Below, in pieces: positions 6,475 through 12,401 of a stretch of 12,401 bases of DNA. Location: assembly GCA_028701645.1 (NCBI GenBank), contig JAQVQI010000016.1, positions 1 through 12,401 of the forward strand. The letters run 5' to 3'. The notes under the pieces are model-generated. The model did no database searches and was not told the DNA's origin. It saw nothing but the letters and a program-made list of their open reading frames with translations. Numbering within the stretch: the first letter of the stretch is position 1; the number at the start of each line of letters is the position of its first letter. Made by a program: the position numbers and the translations under genes. This DNA comes from Candidatus Shapirobacteria bacterium. GTDB lineage: Bacteria; Patescibacteriota; Microgenomatia; UBA12405.

Positions 6475-9400
6475 CTACTTAGCTAACTCAATTCCCATTT
6501 TAATATCTTTATTTAATTTTTGATTAAACAATAATTTTCCTCCCACCAAACTAGCCGCCGGTTGTACCTGTGTTGGTTGCCAATCAGCCGGGTAATTAAC
6601 CAAACTCACTAGTCCAGTCTCTCCGCTTCCACTCTGTTTTTGAATATAACTAATATAATTAAATTTGGTTTTACCCACCAAATCTATTTTGCTACTGTAG
6701 CTAATTTCCACGATTCTTTTTTTTGTCGTTGGCACAATTACCAAAAACCCAACTTCTTTTTTACCATCCACTTCACTTATTCTAATTTCATCGTTTTTAT
6801 AAATTTTAAAATTAGAAACATCACCAGCGTCTAATACCTTAATTTGTGACAAATTTACTTCTTTTGGTAAATACACTCTTAAATAATTCTTATAATCACC
6901 GCCTGGCCAATTATTATTTTTTGCCGTATTTTCATAATTAATTTTTATTACCCTTTCAATCTGATTTTGACTAATATTTATTGCTTGTTCAATGTTCCGA
7001 TTCAAAAAATAATTTGCCTTATTTACCCCAAGATTAGCCTCAACCACATATAAATAATCAGTCACACAATCACCCACCCCACACTTTCCGTTATATATCT
7101 TTCCATCCCAACCCAAATTAGTAATTATCTCTTTCGACTCTTGGTTGTTTAATGCTATTTGAATCTCATTTTGCTCCAACAAATTTACGATTGATTGCAA
7201 CAAGCTTATTTTCTTTTCCACGTTTAACCCCTTAATTTCTTCAAACAGCTGTTTACCCACAGTTCCCAAAAAACTTATTTTCTGTATTGAACCCGGGAAA
7301 AATTTTGTTTCTGCATAAAATTCAGCTTGTTCATATAAATTAGATTCTGTTATCGTTTCTTTAAAATCAGAAACATAAATTTCTCCAATTACTTTCAAAA
7401 ATGACTTGGCCACTGCCAAGTTTATTCCAATTACTCCATCTACTTTTTGATTCGTTTCTTTATCCAAAAACCACTGAATATCAGCCCCTGCTTTTGTAAA
7501 GTCAACTTTCCAGTTGGCATCGCGCATAAACCACTTTGCTTCACCCAAAATATTTTTAATTTCCCAAGGCGGTTCCACATGACCCTTTAATTGACCATCT
7601 GCTTCATAAACATCTTTTATTTCCAACCCTAACAATCGTCCTTTTTCAAAACTCAACATTCCATAACTGCTAATAAAACCGCCTGTTGGTCTCAATTCCG
7701 ATTCGTTTTGAAACAAAACCATGTATTTTTTAGTTTTACCATCCAACCCCAAAAAGTCTGGCATAACTTTTACAAATTTTTTAACAGTCTCCAATTGGCC
7801 CCGAACCTCCTCTACTGTTCTCATTTGTTTTTGGACATCCATTTTCCATCTAGCCGGAACCCAACCATAATCACCGTTTAATCTCGCCTGTAACACCCCA
7901 ATCGATCCTTCCGCTTCCGACAAATTATTATTAAGTTTTTCCAATTGTTCAGTCCAATCAATTGTTTTTTCAAAAAACATTGCCTCACTCATCAAATCAA
8001 CTATTTTTGCCAATTCAATAGCCTTTTTTTCCAACAAAAGGACATCTTCGCCGACTTTAACTCCTGTTTGTATATTTCTAAATGTTTTAAACTTATTTAG
8101 GCTCCAATCATTTATTTTTTCATCTAGTTTTACCAACCGTTCAAGAGTGCTGTCTGCCAATTTTTCAGATTGAAGATATTTTTTCGTTTTAATCAGTTCA
8201 GGTATTTGTTTTATACTACTAACCGATTTTGTCGCCACTACAAACCATTTAATTGGTTCGATTAATAAAATTAATGCTAATCCCAAAAAGAAAATCCACC
8301 ACTTACCCTTCATCCTACTATTCTTTTTTTGTTTTTGACTTTTATTCTCTTCTTTTTCTAGGTTATCTTTTTTAACAACTACTGATTTTTCAATTTTAGG
8401 AATATCCAAAAATTCATCACTCTCTTCCTCAATATAATCAGATTCTTCTCCTGTCTTAGTTTTATTATTTTCTTCAATTTTTTCTTGCTTTTCCTCTATC
8501 TCCTTTTTTTCATCTTCAACTACCCGATTGGTATAATCAATTAATTTTGGTTCTTCAAAAGTTTTTTCATAAACTTCCTCTGTTTTAAATATCTCTATTT
8601 CATCTTCCTCTTTAAAAATTTCATCTTCTTTTTTAATAAAAGGATTTATTTTTTCATAATTATCCTCTTCCACTGCCACCTCAAACAGTCTATTCTTTTT
8701 TTCTTCGACCTTTATTTGACCAACAAATTGAGATTTTAAACCAGTTTTAGTCTCGTTTTTCTTTCTTCGATTTTCTTCATCCATTACTGAGAAAAAATAT
8801 TGTAAAGTTTCTTCCACCCCATCATCAAAGTCTATTTCTGCCCTCCATCTTAATTTATTTTCACTTTTTAAAGCTTCTGATTCCTCACCTATGTCTACTT
8901 CAACCTCTTTTTCTATCACTTTAAACCTTGTCATTTTTGCTTTATCCATCAACACCTTGGCCAGGTTTTCAAAGCTAATTTTCTTTCCTAAAATAAAAAA
9001 GTATTCATTTTCAGTTCCTGATAAAAAAGTCGCTCTCAATGTTGCTTCAGTTAAATCAGCCACCGCCAACAACCTTGTCTCTTTTTTGGGACTTGGTAAT
9101 TCTAAGTTTTTATTTTGTACCGCCAAACGAATGACTTTTGACAAAAAACTATTTTCTTCCATCCCCGCCCCATAAACTCCTCGACTTTCAATTATTCGCC
9201 AATCCTGTTGCCAACCAACCACTTCGTTTTTTAAATATAAGACTCTTTTATCATCATTAATACTCAATAAAACATATTTTTCTGCCTCAATTTTATCCCA
9301 ATCTTTTTTATCTCCTCGAAAATCAAAAACATAACTAAAATTTCCTTTTATTTCATCTATTTCACTTGCCCATTCAAAATTTTTCATTTCATTGATTCCC

Positions 9401-9519
9401 GCCACATATTCACCCACCCCAACAACTCTTATATCTTTATTTATCAATTCTTGGGCCAAATTTTTTGCCGCGAAATGATCAATCCCAATTATTAATGCCG
9501 ATGGTAATCCCGAATTCAT
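6475..9519 (-). CDS. DUF4012 membrane-anchored protein with degenerate epimerase-like N-terminus
   Basis: The 1014 residues fall into four parts. Residues 7-180 resemble an NAD-dependent epimerase (extended SDR): a first Rossmann strand-helix ALIIGIDHFAAKNLAQEL, later GVYGAGM (114-120) and TRLLAVADLTEATLRA (148-163), which matches the usual C-terminal epimerase motif. The dinucleotide glycines are mostly lost (Asp14 and Ala17 where Gly is expected) and there is no YxxxK, so it is probably not an enzyme. Residues about 205-400 are a charged, Glu/Lys-rich linker. Residues 406-428 form one membrane segment (WWIFFLGLALILLI core). The extracytoplasmic rest carries DUF4012, with signature LFQNESELRPTGGFISSYG (602-620) and a DYLYVVEANLGVNKANYF-type motif (821-838). 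Cys813 and Cys818 could form a disulfide. DUF4012 proteins often occur in polysaccharide loci, and the neighbouring flippase and ligase fit that. The biochemical role is unknown. The ATG is backed by TAAAAT 6 bases upstream. Confidence 0.9.
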   Translation of the reverse strand: MNSGLPSALIIGIDHFAAKNLAQELINKDIRVVGVGEYVAGINEMKNFEWASEIDEIKGNFSYVFDFRGDKKDWDKIEAEKYVLLSINDDKRVLYLKNEVVGWQQDWRIIESRGVYGAGMEENSFLSKVIRLAVQNKNLELPSPKKETRLLAVADLTEATLRATFLSGTENEYFFILGKKISFENLAKVLMDKAKMTRFKVIEKEVEVDIGEESEALKSENKLRWRAEIDFDDGVEETLQYFFSVMDEENRRKKNETKTGLKSQFVGQIKVEEKKNRLFEVAVEEDNYEKINPFIKKEDEIFKEEDEIEIFKTEEVYEKTFEEPKLIDYTNRVVEDEKKEIEEKQEKIEENNKTKTGEESDYIEEESDEFLDIPKIEKSVVVKKDNLEKEENKSQKQKKNSRMKGKWWIFFLGLALILLIEPIKWFVVATKSVSSIKQIPELIKTKKYLQSEKLADSTLERLVKLDEKINDWSLNKFKTFRNIQTGVKVGEDVLLLEKKAIELAKIVDLMSEAMFFEKTIDWTEQLEKLNNNLSEAEGSIGVLQARLNGDYGWVPARWKMDVQKQMRTVEEVRGQLETVKKFVKVMPDFLGLDGKTKKYMVLFQNESELRPTGGFISSYGMLSFEKGRLLGLEIKDVYEADGQLKGHVEPPWEIKNILGEAKWFMRDANWKVDFTKAGADIQWFLDKETNQKVDGVIGINLAVAKSFLKVIGEIYVSDFKETITESNLYEQAEFYAETKFFPGSIQKISFLGTVGKQLFEEIKGLNVEKKISLLQSIVNLLEQNEIQIALNNQESKEIITNLGWDGKIYNGKCGVGDCVTDYLYVVEANLGVNKANYFLNRNIEQAINISQNQIERVIKINYENTAKNNNWPGGDYKNYLRVYLPKEVNLSQIKVLDAGDVSNFKIYKNDEIRISEVDGKKEVGFLVIVPTTKKRIVEISYSSKIDLVGKTKFNYISYIQKQSGSGETGLVSLVNYPADWQPTQVQPAASLVGGKLLFNQKLNKDIKMGIELAK

Positions 9520-9525
9520 ATCTTA

Positions 9526-9531
9526 ATTTTA
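9526..9531 (-). promoter_or_regulatory. Putative -10 box of the DUF4012 gene
   Basis: TAAAAT on the minus strand, within TATAAAAT, ends 6 bases before the ATG at 9519. No -35 match lies at 16-18 bases and no Shine-Dalgarno sequence is seen. It is supported mainly because the spacing equals that of the other genes. Confidence 0.4.
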
Positions 9532-9545
9532 TATTATTTGTCTTG

Positions 9546-9609
9546 CTAAATACTAAAACTAATTACTAAATACTAAGTCATGCGGTATATTTTCGGAGTA
9601 TATGCGGTA
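9546..9609. repeat. Two pairs of short direct repeats upstream of the DUF4012 gene
   Basis: CTAAATACTAA occurs at 9546-9556 and 9566-9576, with starts 20 bases apart. ATGCGGTA occurs at 9580-9587 and 9602-9609, with starts 22 bases apart. The spacings are close to two helical turns, so tandem protein binding upstream of the DUF4012 promoter is possible. They may also be chance or duplication. Confidence 0.5.
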
Positions 9610-9628
9610 AATATTATCTATATCAGTC

Positions 9629-9687
9629 TTAAACATATCAAAGTGTTATAACGGAACGTGAAAAAATGTCATAACAAGAATGTTTAA
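9629..9687. repeat. Probable short, degenerate member of the structured repeat family
   Basis: Outer arms TTAAACAT (9629-9636) and ATGTTTAA (9680-9687) pair perfectly. After an asymmetric purine-containing internal loop, TGTTAT (9644-9649) pairs with ATAACA (9671-9676). The apex contains GGAACGTG followed by AAAAAA, words shared with copies 2 and 3, and the 3' side shares ACAAGAAT with copy 3. The C-A hairpin and the TTTTCC strand are missing. It looks like an internally deleted copy. Confidence 0.5.
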
Positions 9688-9864
9688 TATTAATCTAATA
9701 TGTAATAATTTTGTCTTCAAAAAATTACCATTATAAGGCGGGGAAGTATAAGTTTTAAGTATAAAATCAACTAAAAAAATGTTCTGATAAGTTTATCAAT
9801 CGCCAAAAAAAATAACCAAAATCTGTACTAATTACCAACAGGAGAATATATCAAAAATGATTAA

Positions 9865-9961
9865 TTTATTTAAATTCGAAGTCATGTTTTTTGAACGTGT
9901 TTGAGCCTGCTATGCAGACTCATTTTCCAGTGAAAAAAATCGTGACAAGAATTTAAATAAA
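9865..9961. repeat. Structured intergenic repeat, copy 3
   Basis: The 13-bp outer arms (9865-9877 and 9949-9961) are perfectly complementary. The core TTATTTAAATTC again differs from the other copies. The internal loop is GAA/AA, and the stem is GTCATG (9881-9886) with CGTGAC (9941-9946), using one G-T pair. Conserved strands are GAACGTGTTT and TTTTCCAGTG. The apical hairpin has TGAG/CTCA outside, CTGC/GCAG inside, a TAT loop and mismatch C9906-A9918. It begins 33 bases beyond the flippase stop codon. Confidence 0.85.
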
Positions 9962-9993
9962 AAAAACAATTAAATTATTGTCGAGTCAACAAC

Positions 9994-11208
9994 TTAACTA
10001 TTTACTTTCAAAAAACCCACCATCAGCAACCCCGCTACCGCTTCTGTCACCACTGTTACCCAAGCTGCCCCAACAATTCCAAATCTAGGAATAAATAACA
10101 AATTTCCTCCAATGTTCACTATCAAAGAAATTATTCCAATAAACAGAATTAGTTTTTGTTTTCCTTTGGCTATCAGGGTAAATCCAACCAAATGACCCAG
10201 ATAAGCAAACACCATGGCTACCAACAAAATTCTAAGTATCTTAATCGACGCTACAAATTCACTCCCAGCCAAAACCTCAATTATTACCGGTGACAAAAGA
10301 TAAATCGTTGGAGCCACGATCAAAGCCCCCAAAAACATTAATCCAGTTGTTTGCCAAAATAATTTTCTTTTATTTTCTGTTTTTCCTGACATTAGAGGGA
10401 AGACACTATTAATCAAAAAATAAGCCGGTTGAATTAAATTTCCATATATTTTATATGCCAACCCATAATAAGCTAAATCAGTCACCCCAATCATTTGTTT
10501 GATTAAAACCGAATCTACCGCCCGATCATACCCAGAAAACAAAATCATATATACTCCCATCGGCCAAGTTTCTTTCAAAAAATTCTTCAAAAAAGATTTA
10601 TCAATCGATACTAATTTAATTTTATTAGTAATTTTATTAACCAGACCTAAACCTAAACCTAAACTTAAAATTCTTGCCACTAAATAGACTCCAAAAACCC
10701 AAAACAAATTTATATCTTCTTTTGTAAACCACAAAAAAAACACAAAAATCAAAGGAAAAACAATATCTCCCCAAACTTTTAAATCCATTCTCATTTCAGT
10801 TTGAAAAATAATTTCCAAACTCCCAGCCATAGCTGTAAATCCAATCATTAATAAAGCCATCAAGGCTTCTATTTCTAAATCATCAAATCCAGACCAAAAT
10901 AAAATTACTCCTAAGCCAACAATAAAAAATAACAGGGAAGCCAAACACCTAAACCAAGCTACTTGAATATAAACTTCATTTCTTTGAAAAGTTGTTTTTG
11001 AGGAAGCTTCTTTTACCCCAATTACTTTACTTCCAAAATCAACTGCCGAATCTAACAACAACCACACCGAAGTAATCAACAAATAACTACCGTAAACCGA
11101 TACTCCTAATTTTCTCGTCAAAATTGCCGTTGTTACCAAACTCAGCAACACAGTAATTATTTTTCCTCCCACCTGAACCAAAGTATTCATTATCGGCTTT
11201 TTTAACAT
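9994..11208 (-). CDS. Wzx-type polysaccharide flippase (oligosaccharide transporter)
   Basis: This 404-residue polytopic membrane protein has about 12 hydrophobic segments, within the usual 400-480 range of MOP-superfamily flippases. The N-terminus is typical: a short basic start, then NTLVQVGGKIITVLLSL and TAILTRKLGVSVYGSYLL (27-44), where the LGVxxYG turn between TM1 and TM2 is the most characteristic feature of this family. The mid-protein YDRAVDSVLIKQMIG (227-241), the AYYGLAYKIY stretch (246-255) and the C-terminal RFGIVGAAWVTVVTE (375-389) also fit. The expected role is to flip undecaprenyl-linked sugar units across the cytoplasmic membrane for the adjacent ligase or polymerase. Substrate specificity cannot be read from the sequence. 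The ATG at 11206-11208 has TAAAAT 5 bases upstream; Met7 is a less likely start. Residues 182-188 are encoded by a hexamer microsatellite. Confidence 0.92.
   Translation of the reverse strand: MLKKPIMNTLVQVGGKIITVLLSLVTTAILTRKLGVSVYGSYLLITSVWLLLDSAVDFGSKVIGVKEASSKTTFQRNEVYIQVAWFRCLASLLFFIVGLGVILFWSGFDDLEIEALMALLMIGFTAMAGSLEIIFQTEMRMDLKVWGDIVFPLIFVFFLWFTKEDINLFWVFGVYLVARILSLGLGLGLVNKITNKIKLVSIDKSFLKNFLKETWPMGVYMILFSGYDRAVDSVLIKQMIGVTDLAYYGLAYKIYGNLIQPAYFLINSVFPLMSGKTENKRKLFWQTTGLMFLGALIVAPTIYLLSPVIIEVLAGSEFVASIKILRILLVAMVFAYLGHLVGFTLIAKGKQKLILFIGIISLIVNIGGNLLFIPRFGIVGAAWVTVVTEAVAGLLMVGFLKVNS
10646..10669. repeat. In-frame hexamer microsatellite (CCTAAA)4 in the flippase gene
   Basis: Three perfect CCTAAA units and a fourth with one change (CTTAAA). 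On the coding strand they encode an alternating Leu-Gly run inside a membrane segment (residues about 182-188). The unit length is a multiple of three, so copy-number change would not shift the frame. Confidence 0.85.
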
Positions 11209-11213
11209 AACCT

Positions 11214-11219
11214 ATTTTA
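11214..11219 (-). promoter_or_regulatory. Putative -10 box of the flippase gene
   Basis: TAAAAT on the minus strand ends 5 bases before the ATG. The intervening AGGTT contains AGG, but it is too close to the ATG to serve as a normal ribosome site. No clear -35 is seen. The left arm of repeat copy 4 starts 15 bases further upstream, about where a -35 region would be. Confidence 0.45.
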
Positions 11220-11234
11220 TCTTAGATTTTGACA

Positions 11235-11325
11235 TTTTAATTTTGAAGTAATCATTTTTTAAGAGTATCAAACGTGCGACGCACATTTGGCCGACTCTTA
11301 AAAAATCGGTTACGAGAAATTAAAA
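11235..11325. repeat. Structured intergenic repeat, copy 4 (divergent)
   Basis: Outer arms TTTTAATTTT (11235-11244) and GAAATTAAAA (11316-11325) pair with one T-G wobble. The GAA/GA loop is kept. GTAATC (11248-11253) pairs with GGTTAC (11308-11313), followed by a perfect 13-bp stem ATTTTTTAAGAGT with ACTCTTAAAAAAT, which replaces the looser middle of copies 1-3. The apical hairpin has CAAA/TTTG outside, GTGC/GCAC inside, a GAC loop and mismatch C11273-A11285. It fills the gap between the ligase stop and the flippase promoter. Confidence 0.8.
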
Positions 11326-11334
11326 AACAAAATA

Positions 11335-12401
11335 TTACATCAATCCCAACACCAACGCCAATAGCCACATATTCTGTGGTAGGGTAAACCAATAGTGATC
11401 AACCATTCCACTCAAAAATATTATTCCCAATATTAGTAACATTATTTTGTCGTTGTTTTTAATTAGCCTTTTGATTTTTTTAAAAATTGAAAATTGAAAA
11501 TTGAAAATTATTACCCCCAACAAGCCAATCTCTGATATTAATAACAAAATTATATTGTGAACTGGTTGAAACCAAAATATTTGATTATTTTTTTGATAAT
11601 TAGGCAAATTTACCAAAAAATTTCCCAAACCCACTCCCACCAAAGGAGAATCTTTAATCATTTTTAAGGCCGCCAAATTTAGCTGACCTCTTTTTAACAA
11701 ACCATTTTCATCCCAACCACTCAAAAAATTTTCTATTGGATAATTATAATCAACCATTTTATAAACCCCAAACAATACAATGGCAAACAAAAACAGTATT
11801 TTCCCTTTATTTTTTATATTTTTAAAATTATTCCACATTAACCAAACAACACTCAATAAACTCAATAACCAAATAGTTCTACTTCCAGTCAATATTATTC
11901 CAATTATTCCACTCCATGTCACCCCCCACCAACAAATATTATAAAGATTTGTTATTTTTAAGACTGCTCCCTTTTTCAAGGGGAGCTGTCCCGAGTTTAT
12001 CGAGGGACTGAGGGGTTTTGTTTTAACCCACAACACCAAACTTACCAACAAAAATCCAGCCAAACTATTTGGGTGAGAAAAAGTTCCGTAAGCCCTGACT
12101 ATTCCATTATTTATTACCGACATTTGAGCAATTCCAATCGTATTAAAATTAAAACTTCTTTCTCCCAACCACCACCAAAATCCATTCAAACTACCACCTT
12201 TTACTATTTGGCCAATCGCCAATAAACTTTCAACTCCAATCCAAAACGGCAATACCCAAATTAGCATTTTTTCTACTATTTTTTTATTTCTAGACACAAA
12301 ATAACCAAACCATACCAACTGACCTATCCTAACCCATTTATAAATCGCTACACATCTATTCTGTGCCATTAAAATATTTATAACCACAAAACCTAATATT
12401 A
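11335..12401 (-). CDS. O-antigen ligase/polymerase-like membrane protein (WaaL/Wzy family), 5'-truncated
   Basis: The frame is open through the right edge of the window, with hydrophobic residues upstream of the GTG at 12387, so the true N-terminus lies outside. Counting from that GTG there are about nine membrane segments. Family signatures are present: RAYGTFSHPNSLAGF (98-112), LTGSRTIWL (166-174), and the Wzy_C region with SPLVGVGLGNF (247-257) and PVHNIILLLISEIGLLG (275-291). The His277 and Arg170 positions correspond to residues typically conserved in this superfamily. These enzymes join or polymerise lipid-linked glycans on the extracytoplasmic face of the membrane. Whether this is a ligase, polymerase or protein glycosyltransferase cannot be decided. 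It fits as the partner of the downstream flippase. Two short hairpins are inserted in frame at about residues 127-141, and a 7-base tandem repeat encodes about 295-302. Confidence 0.85.
   Translation of the reverse strand, partial: ILGFVVINILMAQNRCVAIYKWVRIGQLVWFGYFVSRNKKIVEKMLIWVLPFWIGVESLLAIGQIVKGGSLNGFWWWLGERSFNFNTIGIAQMSVINNGIVRAYGTFSHPNSLAGFLLVSLVLWVKTKPLSPSINSGQLPLKKGAVLKITNLYNICWWGVTWSGIIGIILTGSRTIWLLSLLSVVWLMWNNFKNIKNKGKILFLFAIVLFGVYKMVDYNYPIENFLSGWDENGLLKRGQLNLAALKMIKDSPLVGVGLGNFLVNLPNYQKNNQIFWFQPVHNIILLLISEIGLLGVIIFNFQFSIFKKIKRLIKNNDKIMLLILGIIFLSGMVDHYWFTLPQNMWLLALVLGLM
11483..11509. repeat. 7-base tandem repeat (AAAATTG, nearly 4 units) in the ligase gene
   Basis: Three perfect AAAATTG units plus a partial fourth. 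A 7-base unit in a coding region changes frame at each unit, giving the NFQFSIF stretch near residues 295-302 at a membrane-segment end. Gain or loss of a unit would shift the frame about 50 codons before the stop. Confidence 0.85.
11966..12008. repeat. Double hairpin repeat inside the ligase gene
   Basis: The first hairpin (11966-11986) pairs GCTCCC with GGGAGC. The second (11988-12008) pairs GTCCC with GGGAC and encloses GAG and CGA around a TTTAT loop, exactly the plan of the ftsH hairpin at 5729-5749 with different arms. Together they encode roughly SPSINSGQLPLKKGA in a loop between membrane segments. They are the most GC-rich stretch of an otherwise AT-rich gene, which suggests insertion of a mobile palindrome. 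Confidence 0.7.

Larger units (their letters stand above)
9520..9993. other. 474-base gene-free interval between the flippase and DUF4012 genes
   Basis: No credible coding sequence is present. The interval holds the DUF4012 promoter, an 11-base direct repeat (9546 and 9566), an 8-base direct repeat (9580 and 9602), a likely degenerate structured repeat (9629-9687), an isolated minus-strand TATAAT (9730-9735), the palindrome TGATAA-GT-TTATCA (9785-9798) and structured repeat copy 3 (9865-9961). This density of short repeats is higher than in the other gaps. The region could hold a small RNA, or it may simply be a decaying array of repeat copies. Confidence 0.6.

Noticed and set aside
9857..9904. 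15-codon reading frame on the plus strand preceded by AGGAG
   Set aside because: It is very short, the AGGAG is 12 bases away and the frame runs into structured repeat copy 3. No sign of coding conservation.
10646..10669. Telomere-like repeat
   Set aside because: On the minus strand the units read TTTAGG, but there are only four, in frame within a bacterial flippase gene. It is a microsatellite.
5811..11325. Canonical integron attC sites
   Set aside because: The gene-then-palindrome order fits, but the ends lack the GTTRRRY and RYYYAAC core boxes and no integrase gene is in the window. The resemblance is kept only as a hypothesis about organisation.
5811..11325. CRISPR array
   Set aside because: Copies are hundreds to thousands of bases apart, differ in sequence and flank genes rather than short spacers. 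No cas gene is seen.
11235..11325. Ordinary intrinsic terminators
   Set aside because: The stems are stable, but no T-run follows the hairpin in the direction of the minus-strand genes, and the conserved mismatch and loop words are not needed for termination. A terminator-like role is not excluded.

Overview
The window is AT-rich and looks like chromosomal DNA from a Patescibacteria (CPR) bacterium, probably from the Microgenomates side. I infer this from the gene types (a DUF4012 protein with an N-terminal Rossmann domain, a small RNHCP zinc protein, a TrbL/VirB6-like membrane protein, an FtsH with a basic N-terminal extension), the base composition, and short hairpin repeats read through inside genes. 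The long reading frames are intact under the standard code. No rRNA, tRNA, CRISPR array or recognisable transposase gene is present.

Layout. Positions 1-1440 (+) hold the 3' part of a polytopic membrane protein resembling a type IV secretion VirB6/TrbL subunit. It converges on a 715-residue hydrophilic protein of unknown function (1507-3654, -). All remaining genes are on the minus strand. From right to left, which is the direction of transcription, they are: a partial O-antigen ligase/polymerase-like protein (11335 to the window end), a Wzx-type flippase (9994-11208), a 1014-residue DUF4012 protein (6475-9519), an RNHCP zinc protein (6003-6290) and FtsH (3782-5779). The ligase, flippase and DUF4012 genes form a surface-polysaccharide module: export of lipid-linked units, polymerisation or ligation, and a membrane-anchored protein common in such loci. 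FtsH is a housekeeping membrane protease.

Two signals run through the whole window. First, every gene whose start is visible (five of five) has a -10-like hexamer (TATAAT or TAAAAT) ending 5-6 bases before its ATG and no usable Shine-Dalgarno sequence. This is what leaderless transcripts look like, and it suggests that most genes here are transcribed singly.

Second, the minus-strand intergenic gaps from 5780 to 11334 carry a family of 87-97 bp structured repeats (5811-5906, 6363-6449, 9865-9961, 11235-11325), plus a shorter likely relative at 9629-9687. All share one fold: AT-rich outer arms that differ in sequence but stay complementary, a GAA/GA (or GAA/AA) internal loop, a GTNA stem, and an apical hairpin with an invariant C-A mismatch flanked by covarying base pairs. 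Each full copy lies just 3' of a gene. Conservation of shape over sequence points to a folded RNA or single-stranded DNA under selection. It may be an undescribed recombination, transposition or 3'-end element, and it is the most interesting content here. A second, smaller hairpin family sits in frame inside the FtsH and ligase genes.
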